Assembly: GCA_003996215.1 (NCBI GenBank)
Contig: QJPP01000451.1
Span: forward strand, 62,001 to 126,000
Origin: Jaltomata sinuosa
Taxonomy: Eukaryota; Streptophyta; Magnoliopsida; Solanales; Solanaceae
Reading direction: 5' to 3'
Length of the DNA: 64,000 bases
Made by a program: the position numbers and the translations under genes. The notes beneath the pieces were generated by a model. That model ran no database searches. It was not told the origin of the DNA and saw only the letters and a list, made by a program, of their open reading frames with translations. Positions 32,579 to 44,141 of this stretch are shown here, one piece after another. Numbering within the stretch: the stretch's first letter is position 1; every line of letters begins with the position of its first letter.

Positions 32579-32596
32579 TGCATTGGGGACGATGCA
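32579..32596 (+). other. AGGA-type hairpin after the accessory ORF of element A
   Basis: TGCATTG (32579-32585), loop GGGA, CGATGCA (32590-32596), seven pairs including one G-U. A G-rich tract (gatggggtgggggcag) follows. A counterpart is at 51200-51217 in element C. Confidence 0.65.
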
Positions 32597-32646
32597 TAAC
32601 TTTTTAGATGGGGTGGGGGCAGTTATGGTCATCTGGTATTTTTGTA

Positions 32647-32731
32647 GAGTGTTCTGGCGAAGTCTGAGTAGTCAAAACACTCGTGTTGTACCGCGATGTT
32701 AAATTAGGCGCTGCACGGGAGGCAACCCATG
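32647..32731 (+). other. Three-hairpin motif, copy 3 (element A, 3' of the accessory ORF)
   Basis: Hairpin I: GAGTGTTCTGGC (32647-32658), loop GAAGTCTGAGTA, GTCAAAACACTC (32671-32682), with one mismatch and one G-U. Hairpin II: TGTTG / TACCG / CGATG (32684-32698), wobble-rich. Hairpin III: CACGGG / AGGCAA / CCCATG (32714-32731), one mismatch. Confidence 0.75.
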
Positions 32732-34169
32732 AGGGTACTCACAAAGTACCCGAGTTCTTGGGGTTTTCTTGTCTGTGTTCTTTCCCCAAGGTTTTTTAAT
32801 TTCTGTTGAACCGGCACATTTAGTATAGGTTATGTGTAGTAAAAGAAAAAAAGGGAACTTAACGCAGTCTATGGTATGATTTCGAACTGGATTTTGATTG
32901 AAAAAATGGAGCCCCTCCAATTTTTGTGTGACATAATAGTATATGTTTTTGATAGACTAACCATTATGGATCTGTGTATGACATTAGGTTAATCGATCTG
33001 ATGAATGGCTTAAGCTAGAGTATGAACCTGATAGTTAGCATGTGATTGTTTGATTCTGTGCCATGCGTGTGTGAGCTGATTTTGCATTGTTCTTGCTTTG
33101 TGTGCCAATCTAGAACTTGCCTGGTTAGTCTTGCCTAGGTTGTAGGATAGTTGGTTAGGAAAGGATCATAGGCCATTTTTGAAATAGTCCACTTCATCCT
33201 AAATGACCCACCAAATGATTTGAATACCCTTTGATCCCTGATCTTGAGCCTGAATTAACCCTTTTTGTTGTTTAGCCTAATCACCTTCCCTGTTTTCTAT
33301 GAACCTTTAGTTTGGCCCTGGTCCCTTCTTGGACATTGTGTACCTCAACTCAGGCAAATCGCCTAAGTTGAGGGTGGCTACTGTAGAGGCAAGTGCGAAA
33401 TATGGGTATGAAAAGAAGAGGCTAGTAAAAAAAGAAGAAGAAAGAACGGGTGCGGCGGATATGTTAAAGAAAAAGAAAAAAATAGAGAAAAAGAAAAAGA
33501 AAAGAGAAAGAGATGTGATGAAAAGATTAGTCTGAAATAAAATCCGCACCCGTCAATTGATGAAAATACAGAAATAACAAGGGAGAAAAAGGGGAAGAAA
33601 GAATAAAGTTGGCCTGAAAAGTGGAAGATACATAGCGTAGTGTCAAAGAGGGCTTAGTCACTGATTCCCATATCTACCATACCCATCCCGAGCCTATGTT
33701 AGAAGTCGAATAAAGTCCTATAGTGATTCTAACCCAACTGTTCGAAAGCCAAGGAATTTAAAATAAGGGCAAGCCTATGGTATTGTGCATGCATTGCCTG
33801 AATATCTTTGTGAGTGTGAGTGCTCTAGCTCAGTCCCAGAGACTTTAACTGTATTAGGGTGTTATTTAGACTTCTTTGTGGTGAGGGAACTAGAGCAACT
33901 TTGACTTCTGACTGTTAGGGTGAGTCTCATGTGTGTATGCTAAATCATCTGTTGATAGCGTAATGTCGTCCATGGATCCCCTTATGTTGTCTTGATAAAT
34001 GGAACTTGTACACTTGTTTTGTATTGAAAAAGGATGGGGATACTTGTTGTGAGCTGAATTGCTAAATCATATGACTGCCGTAGTTCCTAATTTATTTTGC
34101 TAAAGCGTCATTTTAGGATGGTTTTCTGTTGTCGCTTGAGGACAAGCAACAGTCTTAAGTTGAGGGTGT
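32732..34169 (+). other. 3' noncoding spacer and polypurine tract of element A
   Basis: No protein coding is supported; the Lys-rich frame at 33329-33535 is low-complexity purine sequence. It holds a large hairpin directly before a purine tract (33343-33378), an AGGA-loop hairpin GCTTG/CAAGC (34134-34147), and the final polypurine tract taagttgagggtgt (34156-34169), which abuts the 3' LTR. Confidence 0.7.
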
Positions 34170-35769
34170 TGATGTGACGTAGAAATACGTCACTTTTGAC
34201 ACTTAATACTTAGGATTATCGCAATCTTTAGCATTTTATTGGTAGATTTGATGTTGTTTGTTAAGTGTGCATGAGAAATGGATCCTAGAGCAAAGTGCTG
34301 GAAATTGAGCTAAAAATAGGAAGCTACAAAGATGACGGATCACTTGACAGTCCGTGGTTTAAAACCACGGACCCGTCCTGTTACTCATACACCAAAGATC
34401 AGAAAGTGTGCCAAGTGTGGGGGAAAAAGCACGACTTAGTCTACGGGTCGTGGTTTCAAACCATGACCCATCCTGTAGACTCATAGACTGGAAGACCTGC
34501 ACATGTGAAAAAGGAGGAACATGAAGGACGGATCATTGAATGAACCTACTTCCAAAGTACGGTCCGTCCTGGTTGACTCGTAGTCACTGATTAGAGAAGG
34601 CACAAGAATGGACTAAGAAACCACGAGTCAGGGGAGGAGCTGTCATTCAGAAGTATGACTCGTGGTTCCATCAATAGTTTCCCAAGACAGAAGTTGTTGA
34701 CCAGCCAGGAACACAGTTGACCATAAAAGACTATGAACTATCATCCCAAACGACGGGTCATCATTTCAACCCATGGTCCCTGCCGAGTTCAGTTTCCTAG
34801 TTTTGTTAGGTTTGAATTTCCATTGTCTATAAATACTTTTCCTAGGTTTATTTTATGTTTTTTTATGCTCGTTACTTTGTAGGAAACACATTCAAAATAT
34901 TGTGATTTTAGTTTATTCTTGGTTTTGAGAGTTGAATACATTCATAGTTCATTGTTCTTGATTTCCATCTTCATCTATTCAAGACTCCAGATTTCTTTAT
35001 CTCTTATCGTAAGTATATGATCATGAACACACTAATAACTCTTGATTGTTTACTTATGAACATGAGTAGCTAAATCCACAACTAGGGTTGTGGGAACCAT
35101 GAAGGATTAACGAAGTAGGCAAAGTACTTGGGTACGCTAGGGCAGTGTTTATGCATGTATTGTTCTTCCCTTTGCTTTGATTGCCTTTTAACTGTGCGCA
35201 ATGTTAGAACTTGCCTTATCCTTACTTGCCAGACCAAGGAGGTAACGAAAGAGAAAATGGTTGTTTAACAACGGAGATTTGAGGCTACCAACCCTCATCT
35301 AAAAGCTTGACCTTGTCAGGGAATAGCTAATCTGGGATCCAGGGTAAGGGTTTGTAAATCATACACCCACGGCCGGACCAAGGCGTGTGGTAAAATTCAT
35401 CTATCTGCCGGACCAAGGATTTAGGTGAACTTAACTTACCGATTCTACATGCTAAGCCCCAAACAATTTACTAAGTACAATGCCTTACTAATTTATGATC
35501 TCATGGGGTACACTACCCTAGTCATCTCACCCATTGATTACAACTCTTAAAATTGTCACGTGTTACTTGTTTACATTATAGTTACAATTACTACTTGTTA
35601 CTTTAAAAAACCCCTTTCGAGGTAAATAAACGACTAAGAGCGCGAGTAAACACTAATCGACCATAGTCCTACCATATTCCTTGTGGGATCGACCCCAACC
35701 TTCATTGGGTTCTATATTTGATCAGCGACCGCTTATGGTTCTAAAAGGAGGTGTAATTTGGGCGTATCA
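34170..35769 (+). repeat. 3' LTR of element A
   Basis: It opens TGATGTGACGTAGAAATACG and closes GGGCGTATCA; followed by the TSD ccttc at 35770-35774. It is very similar to the 5' LTR over its whole length. Confidence 0.92.
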
Positions 35770-35774
35770 CCTTC

Positions 35775-37017
35775 CCCTTCCAATCAGCCTCAGAATTCTG
35801 CCACTCTATCAAGAACATAATCCATGTGTCAAGACAAAAAGAATGACACCCATATTGCTATACAAAAAAAGGGCCAAATATTGGGTGGAAAAATGACCCT
35901 CGGGGCCCGCACAATGAAACGGTAAACAAATTTCACAATTATGTTCACAACGGGTTTATAATCCCATGCCCAAAGTTTGAGCATGAAAGGGACTCATTTC
36001 AGGGCTCAAAACAACCCTGAAGTCCACTTTAACTTGAAGAATTGCATGCAAAAATGATCAAATTTACAGAAGGAACGGGAAAATAATGTTAGGACAATGA
36101 CTAGAACAAAGAGAGGAAGAGAATTACCTCAATAGGACACAAAATCAATGAGAATGGATGATTTCTCTCCTTGGCCGAGCATTATCAATGAAGGAATTGA
36201 GTTTGGGATGGAGTGAATTGAAGAAGACAAATTTCTAACTACCAGCGATTGACGCACCAACGGTAAAAATGATGCAGGTACGACATCACCGTGGCACACA
36301 AAACACCACCGGGAAAGTGGCCAACTAAACCCCCAACTCACGCTCGTGCAGTGAACAAGCCGCAGGGGCAGCACCACATGCGTGGTCAAAAGAGCATAGG
36401 GGCACCCCCTACCAATGTCACTTAGGGCCGGAGGTGCGGCTGGTGACTGCAGGGGCAGAAGAACAGGTGCTCCCCTAGGAACGCACGCGCGCCACACCAG
36501 ATATCAAGAGTACCTGCTACAACAACACACATCCAAAACTCCGACCGCACCCTCAGAATTCATTCAGAACCCCGTAAACACAAACCAAACATGCTAATCT
36601 ATAAAAAATGACATTCCTGACTCAACGAAATTGATGAAACTCATAATAGGGATTATTTTGAAGAAAAGTGGGCCCCATTCCCAAAACCAACTTTAACCAA
36701 AATGGAGCTCAATAGCAAAAAATGAGTCTGAAAGCCTCGGGACCCAAACCAAAGGTCCCTCTAGCCTAAAGTCGATGTTCTGGAGCTAACAGTGCTGACG
36801 AAATTTTTATCTGAGGATGTCTTTTCCGAATGTTGACCAAAATCAACTCTACCAGCCTTAAGAGTTACAAAACAAGAAAATAAGCTTAAAACATAAATGA
36901 ACGGCCCGAGAACTGAACCGTCATTTGGACAAGTCATAAATGACCTGTAGTTCTTGTAGGAAAGCTCGAAACACAGAAAAGCATGAAAATCAAGGAAATA
37001 ACCTAAAGGGTCATTAC
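35775..37017 (+). repeat. LTR-like segment ending in TCATTACA
   Basis: No coding sequence. The last ~430 bases match the end of the solo LTR at 39941-41727 in wording (aagcctcgggacccaaacc ... gacctgtag ... gggtcattaca). The segment likely continues leftwards across element A to 12851-13026. The start is not identified. Confidence 0.55.
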
Positions 37018-38960
37018 AGTTTGGGTCCAGAGGCTTTCAGACTCATTTTGTGGGTGAATTTTGGTAATTTTGGTTAAAGTGTTGACTTTGGTCAACAATT
37101 TGTCAAGGTTACCTCCATTAGTTTTTTTGTCAATTCCATTAAGCCTGAATGTCATTTTCAGTTTGGTAGCATATTTGATTTGTATTCACGAGACTCCAAA
37201 TTAATCCCGTGGGTCTATTTTGAGACATTGAAGTTTGGATGAAGCTGCTGATGCAGTTGGTGCTGGTGCAACCACTCATGTGGTGAGCTAGCCACACCAG
37301 TGATGATTGGTGATGTCAGTGGCTCTTGCACTTGCAGAGCTTATCCCACTCTTATAGAACCACTCCTATGGAGACGCTCCTGCGGAGAATGGGTCGCTCT
37401 TGTGAAAGGTGCATTGTGCACCCATCCCTGCTACTGCAGGATTTTTTCGGCATTGCAAGCTCACGCCTACATGCTTTGTCTCGCTCCTACGAATATTAAG
37501 GAGATGTCTGGTCTTCACTCCTACGGGGATTTGTCCATTCCTGCAATGTCGCGCCTGGAACTAAGGTTTCGCAGGAGCGACAATTGCTGACCCTTTTAAG
37601 GGTCTTCTCCTTTATTATTTTTCCATGTTTAAAATATTTACATAGACTTGGTGAGCTTGGTCGAGGGTGGTTTCTACAAAAAAGTTGGTGATTTCTCGAG
37701 CTAGTAAGTTGATTTTCCTCTCCTTTACATTCTATTACCCGTTCTAGCATTAATTCTGTGTTTTGTTTGCAATTTGGGTCTTGAATTACTTGATATTTTC
37801 CTCTATTAGAGTGAGCTTTCTAGACCATTTTAAGTCCAAGTTCACTTCTGTCTTTGCCAAAATTCTGGGCATATGATCCGTTCCTCTTGAGAAGGGTAAT
37901 TGTGAATTTTGTTTTTGCTTTCATCGATAGGCCTCGAGGGTCAATTTTCAACCTAATTTCTGGCCCAAATTATGAAATATCAATATGGGTGTCGTTAGTT
38001 CTGTATAAACATGTAGAATATGTATTTGATAGAGTGACAACAATCCGAGGCTATACAAAAGAGGAAAGCTTCTGAGTGATGGTTCGTGGTTTGCTGTTCG
38101 GCCGTGAGGTAGGTTACGGTTCTCTCTTTTAGACTTAGCTCGGCTAGATAGTATATTTTATAAGTTTCATAATTGTTTGGGTAAACTGCTAAGTAGAATT
38201 AGGTTATGATAATTTTCTGAATTAACAGCTTATTTTGGGAATCTTAAAATAGTGTACCTTCGTAAACCTTAGTTTAGGTTGCTTGCTGGCATGTTAGGAT
38301 TAGATTAGAAAATCCTTAGTCATGCTTAGGAGAGGTTTTCATGGTAGAGTAGCTTCCTTTGATTAGTTTTCATTGGTATCACTTATTTTTCCATATTATT
38401 TGTCCTGTTATGAGATTATGGGCCCGAGGCCATGGTTTTGGACTGGCTGGACTTCAGGTTAGTGCAACTTGTTTGAAGGGCAGTTTTACTTGATTTGGTT
38501 TGTACATATACATATACCTATATATACTTGTGTTGGAATGCATACATTTATATATACGCACACATGGTTTTATGGTACATTTTGGAGGAAAAAAATTGGT
38601 TTTGATTTTTAAAAAGGTAATTATACTACCTCACTATGGTTCTCAGATTACAGAAAGAGTTGTTATGCTTTACCACTGCCTTTTGTTTTGGAAATATTGT
38701 ATCACTTTTATACTCGGTCTGAGGGATAATTTTTGATCTTTTCTCTGTTTATTTTTCTGTTGATGAGTCTGAGGTACAATTCTAGAAAGACCGAGGGATA
38801 GATTTTGGGTTTCTTACTTTATTCCATATGTTGATGAGTCTAAGGTAAGATTCTGGGTGGCCCGAGGGATTATTCTGGATTTTATTTTTCTGCATTGGTA
38901 ACATACTACATTACATCATCCCATATTGCATGACATACTTCTTGTATATCTATATTGTGT

Positions 38961-38991
<31 letters not shown>

Positions 38992-39595
38992 CTTCACCTT
39001 ATCCTTGCTATGTTTGAGAATTCTAGGTTAGGTTCTGATTTATAGTTTCCGTTCATGTCTCCTATACTATATATTGTCTTCTGAGCTCAATCAGACTATG
39101 ATGCCTACTGAGTATCCCATGTTTTGGTACTCATACTACCATTTTGCATTTTTTATGATGTAGAACCTAGTATGAATCACACCCTTTAATCCTCTGCTCG
39201 TTTGTGGACTTTTGCTATTCAGATCGGGGTGAGCACTTGGCGTCCGGAGAATTACTACTTTCTATCTTGTATCTACTGTCCATATTTTTGATATGCCAGA
39301 TAGTTGTATTTTTGTATAACCTTATTCTCGTACTTTTAGAGGCTCTTGTACTGGTTACACTAGGTCCAGGGATGGTATTTTTGTATATATTGTCTTTCCT
39401 TGTTTCCTTAGGGCCGTGATTTCTATTTTGTACCCGTTATGTATATCTATACTGTGTGACCCATTTATCTCATTTTGCTTCCTATGTTATTTACTGCCTG
39501 TCCTTGCTTTCAGTTTTTGATTGGGTTTTGGCTTACCTACTTGGGGAGGGGGACTTATAGTAGGTGCCATCATGGCCTAATTTTGGGTCGTGACA
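37018..39595 (-). repeat. Inverted LTR-like segment (TGTCACGACCC type)
   Basis: On the minus strand it begins TGTCACGACCCAAAATTAGG at 39595 and runs to 37018, where it stops at wording that matches 36729-36752 of the neighbour in reverse complement. The terminal ~270 bases of the LTR are missing. It contains a (TAT)n microsatellite (38963-38991) and a cluster of cgctcctgcgg-like words (37360-37580). No coding sequence. Confidence 0.6.
38963..38991. repeat. ATT microsatellite
   Basis: About nine to ten perfect ATT units inside the inverted LTR-like segment. Confidence 0.95.
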
Positions 39596-39940
39596 ATAAC
39601 AAACTCTAGGGACTTCTTATCTACAGAGGTGAATATAATCGTGTCATCAGCATAGGCTAGATGATTCAGATTTCTTGTCCATTTGGGCATTGCATATTTC
39701 TTATACCAATTGTCTTCAAATAGGTTATTAGGTGCCCTAGAAAGAACTTTAGGTGCAATGATGAATAAAGCTAGTGACAGGGGATCAACTTGCTTTACCC
39801 CTCTAGTTGAATGAAAGAAACTATGAGGTTGCCCATTTAGGAGGATAGAATACCAGTTGTTTGCCACAAGTCTCCAAACCACAACCCATACTTCTCATTA
39901 TTATTGTGAGGATTATCCAAAATACCCTATCATATGCTTT
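39596..39940 (-). pseudogene. LINE3 reverse transcriptase, 3' piece
   Basis: Minus strand 39882-39596 reads NNWYSILLNGQPHSFFHSTR, then GVKQVDPLSLALFIIAP (RQGDPLSPALF block with changes), then LNHLAYADDTIIFTS with the catalytic Asp pair. It ends at the LTR-like segment on the left. On the right, minus-strand KAYDRVFW-like text is cut by the solo LTR and resumes at 41728. Confidence 0.85.
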
Positions 39941-41727
39941 TGTCATGATCCGAAATCAGACCGCGATGGCGCCTACACAACCCCCCAGTAGGCAAGCCAA
40001 CCCAATAATGCGAAAGACAAAATAAGCAGTTAAATAACAAAAGCAGAAGAGAAATCTGAGAAAAATAAAGGCCAATAGTATAGATACCTACCAACTATAA
40101 TAAATCTACAAAAATGGCCCTAAAGTGACCAAGAAGACAATTTATACACAAGAACCAATACCGGACCTGGTGTCACCAGTACAAGAGCGTCTAAAGTACG
40201 GAGTAGATATACAACAGACTTTGTCTATCCAAAAGACAAAATATAGAAAAAATGATAGATGGAAAGCAGTAAAGGTCTCCAAGACGCTGGGAGCTCACCA
40301 CGATCTGTACAACAGCTGGCCACGAACGATAAGAGGATCAACGAGGATGGCTCGTACTAGGTGCTGCATCAAAAAAAAGATGCAGAGTGTAGTATGAGTA
40401 CCAAATAATGGGTACTCAGTAGGCATCATAGGCCGACTAAGTGCAGAAAGATAATATGTAATATAACATACAGAAAAGTGAGCTAACTACAAGGATCCAC
40501 CTAAATCTAGTTATCAACTAAAAATAAGGCTAACCGAACTAACAGAGAAGAAGGAAATAACAATAATAGGCAAGGCAACAGACAATCCAAGTACACTCAA
40601 GTTAATGCAATGAAATTGGGGATGATGTGATGCATGAATGTATAAAAAGTAAAAGTAAAAACTCAGCATCTGGTACCCCGGGGTACCCAGAATTTAACCT
40701 CGAGCTGATCAACAAATGCATAAAAGTAAAACTCAGATATGTGCTCATCGGGGCACCTATAATCAAACATCGAGCTCATCAACAGAAAAGTAAATAGAAA
40801 AAAGGTCCGAGAACGTCCCTTGGACTGGCATAAAAGTGATACTTTTCATTTCCTTTTCAAAACCACTATCAAAACCAAGATAATTCCTTTAAGATCCGAA
40901 AATTATGATAATCATGGTAAAATCTCAAGTTTGACCAAAAATCCTAAAATTTCCTTTCTTTCTGTACCGCTAGGTACGCAAATGCAATATGAGCACATAA
41001 CTTTCCAAATTCAAGAGTATACCACGCAAGCAAGGCAAACAGGGAAAAACACCCTTCAAAAAAGAGAACTGACTTGGAACGCCGTCCAATCCGCGCTATG
41101 GTCTCGGGCCCACAGTTACACACGATGGTAAAATAAAGCAAAAAGAATGGAAATAACTATGAAAAATAACTAAAAGTATCTACTCTACCTCTAAAATGGG
41201 CCCCATGCCCAAAGCCAACCTTTGGCCAACTTTTCCAAAACGGAACTTCATTGCCCAAAATAAGTTCGAAAGCCTCAGGACCCAAACCAAAGGTCTTTCT
41301 AGCCTAAAGTCAACATTTCAGAGCTAACAATGCTGATGGAATTTCCATCCGAGTGGTATTCTCCAAATATTGACTTAAGTCAACTCTACAAGCCTATCTA
41401 GCTTGAAAACACAGAAAAATAAGAAAAAAACTAAACCGGAGGCTCCCAGACCCCGACCAAGGGTCCGACTAGACCAAAATCCCTGCTCTGAAGCTAATGG
41501 AACTGTCAGAATTTAATTCTAAGCACGTTTACCAATAATGTTGATCAAAGTCAATGATTTTCTAAGTTTAAGTTCTAAAATAGGAAAATAATCATAATGA
41601 CCTAACGAATGGCCCGGGCACCAAACCGTCAGTCTCGGCAAGTCATAAGTGACCTGTAGCTGCTGAGAGAAAGCTTAAAACACAGAAAAAGTATGAAAAA
41701 TAGAAAATGACCTAGAGGGTCATTACA
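39941..41727 (+). mobile_element. Solo LTR (TGTCATGATCC...TCATTACA)
   Basis: A 1,787-base unit with TG...CA ends, flanked by gcttt (39936-39940) and acttt (41728-41732), a 5 bp TSD with one mismatch. LINE3 RT codons on the other strand resume across it. No internal coding sequence was found, so it is read as a solo LTR left after recombination between two LTRs. Confidence 0.8.
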
Positions 41728-42128
41728 ACTTTAGTCATATCCAGGTTTATAATACATTAACTGACTTTCCCCTCAACCTCATATCTCCCTCAGTTTCTTG
41801 AGCTAATTATACATTCTCAACAATGTTCCTGCCTTTGACAAAGCCTGATTGATTGACTAAAATCAATGAAGATAATACTTCTTCAAGTCTATCATGAACT
41901 ACTCTGGATATGACTTTATTAATGAAGTAAATAAGGCTTATGGGCCTTAGGTAAGAGAAAGTGTCCGCAATTTTCTTCTTTGGAAGCAAGACAAGATTTG
42001 TAAGGGTAATGGCTTTGGGCAGAGTATGACCCCCAAAAAAGTCATTCACTAGATTAAAGACATTTGTTCCCACAATCTCCCTACAGTACTGGTAGAAAAG
42101 GCCTGAAAGCCCATCTGGACCACTAGAA
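41728..42128 (-). pseudogene. LINE3 reverse transcriptase, 5' piece
   Basis: Minus strand 42120-41807 reads SSGPDGLSGLFYQYC, then a clean frame with VNDFFGGHTLPKAITLTNLV, LLPKK, LRPISLIYFINKVISRV and NQSGFVKGRNIVENV. These are the N-terminal RT motifs of a plant LINE. The RT is cut after NLDMTKAYDRV by the solo LTR. Endonuclease is absent; the piece starts against hAT transposase near 42128, so LINE3 is 5'-truncated. Confidence 0.85.
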
Positions 42129-42129
42129 C

Positions 42130-42683
42130 TTGAGGAATAGGAAAAAAATATTTTTTAAATTTCTCAATCATACTTTTAATAGCCAATGTATAATTTTTAA
42201 TTTTTTTATATTCAATAAACTAAGATGAAATAACACAAAAATTTAGTAAGACTGAAGAAATATTTGAATAATAAATTCCTGAAAATAGTTTTATAGCTTC
42301 ATAAAATAATTATAAAAATTTAGTAAGTTCGTTTACTTCCTCTGAATCAAGATCACTAATTTCATCAAGTGGATCAACATTATGGGCTTTAAAAATCATT
42401 TGTACAGGAATTTGATTATCATAAGCAACTGTAAGCATTTTATATAAAGAATTCCATCTAGTTTAAACTTATTTGGAAACTTTTGTATATAGAATATCAC
42501 ATAAAGCACAACACTCTTTAAATTCATGAATTCTAACACTTTTATTAGTTTGAAAAATCCAAGAACAAACATATTCAATTTTAGAACAACCATAATAATA
42601 TAACTTAATACCATCTCTTACAATTAAATTAAATATATGTGAAGCACACCTAATATGAAAAATATCTTCATTAATTGGACAAA
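42130..42683 (-). pseudogene. hAT transposase, middle/C-terminal piece
   Basis: Minus strand 42708-42469 reads LLKSRLCPINEDIFHIRCASHIFNLIVRDG, quoted in parts: SRLCPINEDIFHIRC and ASHIFNLIVRDG. This is the C-H-x-x-NLIVxDG block of hAT transposases, after the RNase H-like Asp region. Further frames give EFKECCALCD and, near 42200-42130, YTLAIKSMIEKFKKYF, which fits the M..KF.KYW block. It joins in order with the piece at 57435-58777. Stops and shifts abound. Confidence 0.8.
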
Positions 42684-42698
42684 GTCTAGATTTTAATA
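42684..42698. repeat. Target-site duplication of LINE2 (left)
   Basis: gtctagattttaata here and gtctatcttttaaaa at 57420-57434 agree at 12 of 15 positions. The right copy follows the poly(A) of LINE2. Confidence 0.65.
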
Positions 42699-42858
42699 AA
42701 GTACACAACCTTAAATAAATGATAGTGATTACTACTAAAAAGAAGTCACCCCAATATTAAGAAACATAGAAATAAACCCATTTCTCTCTCTCGACGCATG
42801 ATAGAGTGACTAGCTAACATGCGTACTTACCAGAATGGCATGAGGCAGACCCAAAAAG

Positions 42859-43912
42859 ATGGTGATTACACCGGAGATAGGAACAGAGAAGCAAGGTAAG
42901 ACAACGAAGGCAAAGAATAAGGAAAAGGAGGGCAAAGCTCCAATAGAACAGTGGCCACCTCTCCTAGCAAGGGAGGTGACTCCTAAAACCAATGGAACTG
43001 TAACATCAGTACCTTCTAGTGTGAAATTTATGGAATTGGGTGATCAACAGGAAATGCAAGAAGAGGAACCTTCATCACAAAGAGACGCTCATAGGAAATT
43101 ACATCTAAATATAGAACCAAGTAAGAAATAGGCAAATTTCTTTGATACCAATCGACTGTCGACTAGGTAATGAACCTTAATTATGTGGTATTAGTCATGA
43201 AGAATAGGGAGAAGGTTAGAGAACTGAATGAGATTGAGATTGATAAAGCTACTGAAGAATGGAGGCAATCCCTAATTCTATATGTGGTGGGTGAGTGATC
43301 AATTATTGCTGTTGTGGAAAGATATATTGCTACATAGGCAAACACTAAGCTGGAGGTTTACTATCATAATGATGGGTATTTTCTAGTTCAAATTGCTAGT
43401 ATGGATGATAGGAATGAAGTATTGTATTCAGGGCCTCATATGATGCACACCAAATCGATCATTGTCAAGGTTTGGTTTGTAGATTTTGATTTCAACAAGG
43501 AGGTTCTGTAGATAGTTCTAATTTGGGTGAAATACCCAACCTCCCCTCAAACTGCTGGAACATGGACTCACTCAGTAGGATTAGTAGTGGATTAGGCCTA
43601 CCATTATATGTTGATGAGTGTACCACTAAGGTGGATAGAATCTCTTTTGCAAGGGTGCTTGTGGAAATGGATGTAGCTAGGGAAATGCCAAAGAAAATCA
43701 AAGTGGAGGATCCTAATGGTAGAAGCTTTAAGCAACTTGTGCAATATGAGTGGGTGTCGGCTTATTGTGCTAAATGTATGCAAATTGGCTATAAGTTCCA
43801 GCTAAAAGAGGGGCCAAGGCCTAAAGTTGTGCCTAAGCTAGTGCCTAAATGGTTCCCAAAACTTGGAAATGACAAGCAAGTTGACGTGGTGGTAGAGAAG
43901 GCTCCTAAGTAG
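42859..43912 (+). pseudogene. LINE2 ORF1 (DUF4283, zinc knuckle)
   Basis: The first frame (42859-43131) is a charged N-terminal lead. After stops the DUF4283 core can be read at about 43250-43500 (EEWRQSLILYVVGE, GYFLVQIASMDDRNEVLYSGPH, IIVKVWFVDFDFNKEVL). The last frame (43523-43912) has RISSGLGLPLYVDECTTKVD, ISFARVLVEMDVAREMPKKI and QYEWVSAYCAKCMQIGYKF. That last piece is the zf-CCHC_4 knuckle of such ORF1 proteins, with Tyr and Phe at the His and final Cys positions. The protein binds element RNA in functional LINEs. Confidence 0.8.
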
Positions 43913-44141
43913 ATGGATAAAAATGCAGAACAATAGATGATTGAGGGTATAGAACCCTGGGTGCAGGCGAATGTAATAAGTGCAAAAATTAGAAATAGAG
44001 GGACACAAAGATTACCTCAAACCATGAGAATGACAAATGGTGTTGAACCACTGGCTACTAGAGAGAATTACATTGTGAAAGAACTAGGGAGCAAGTAAGA
44101 AGGGGAGAGGGCAAAAAAAAGTAATATCCCTGTATCAATAT

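Larger units (their letters stand above)
13032..35769 (+). mobile_element. Element A: Athila-like Ty3/gypsy retrotransposon
   Basis: Two LTRs (13032-14617 and 34170-35769) run from TG to CA and are flanked by a perfect 5 bp TSD. Inside come a tRNA-Asp-type primer site, gag, protease, RT, RNase H and integrase, a structured spacer, an accessory (env-position) ORF, a second spacer and a polypurine tract. The FMDDFSV RT box and DLGASINLMP protease box fit the Athila branch. Element B is inserted in the accessory ORF, so A's own length is about 14.4 kb. Scattered stops and frameshifts make it defective, yet many domains are almost intact. Confidence 0.92.

Noticed and set aside
33329..33549. Lys-rich frame (plus) and Phe-rich frame (minus)
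   Set aside because: Low-complexity purine/pyrimidine sequence in the 3' spacer of element A; no domain.
36129..36497. 122-residue minus-strand frame and overlapping plus frame
   Set aside because: They lie in LTR-like sequence; no recognisable motif, and Cys/Pro-rich content follows from the local G/C-rich words.
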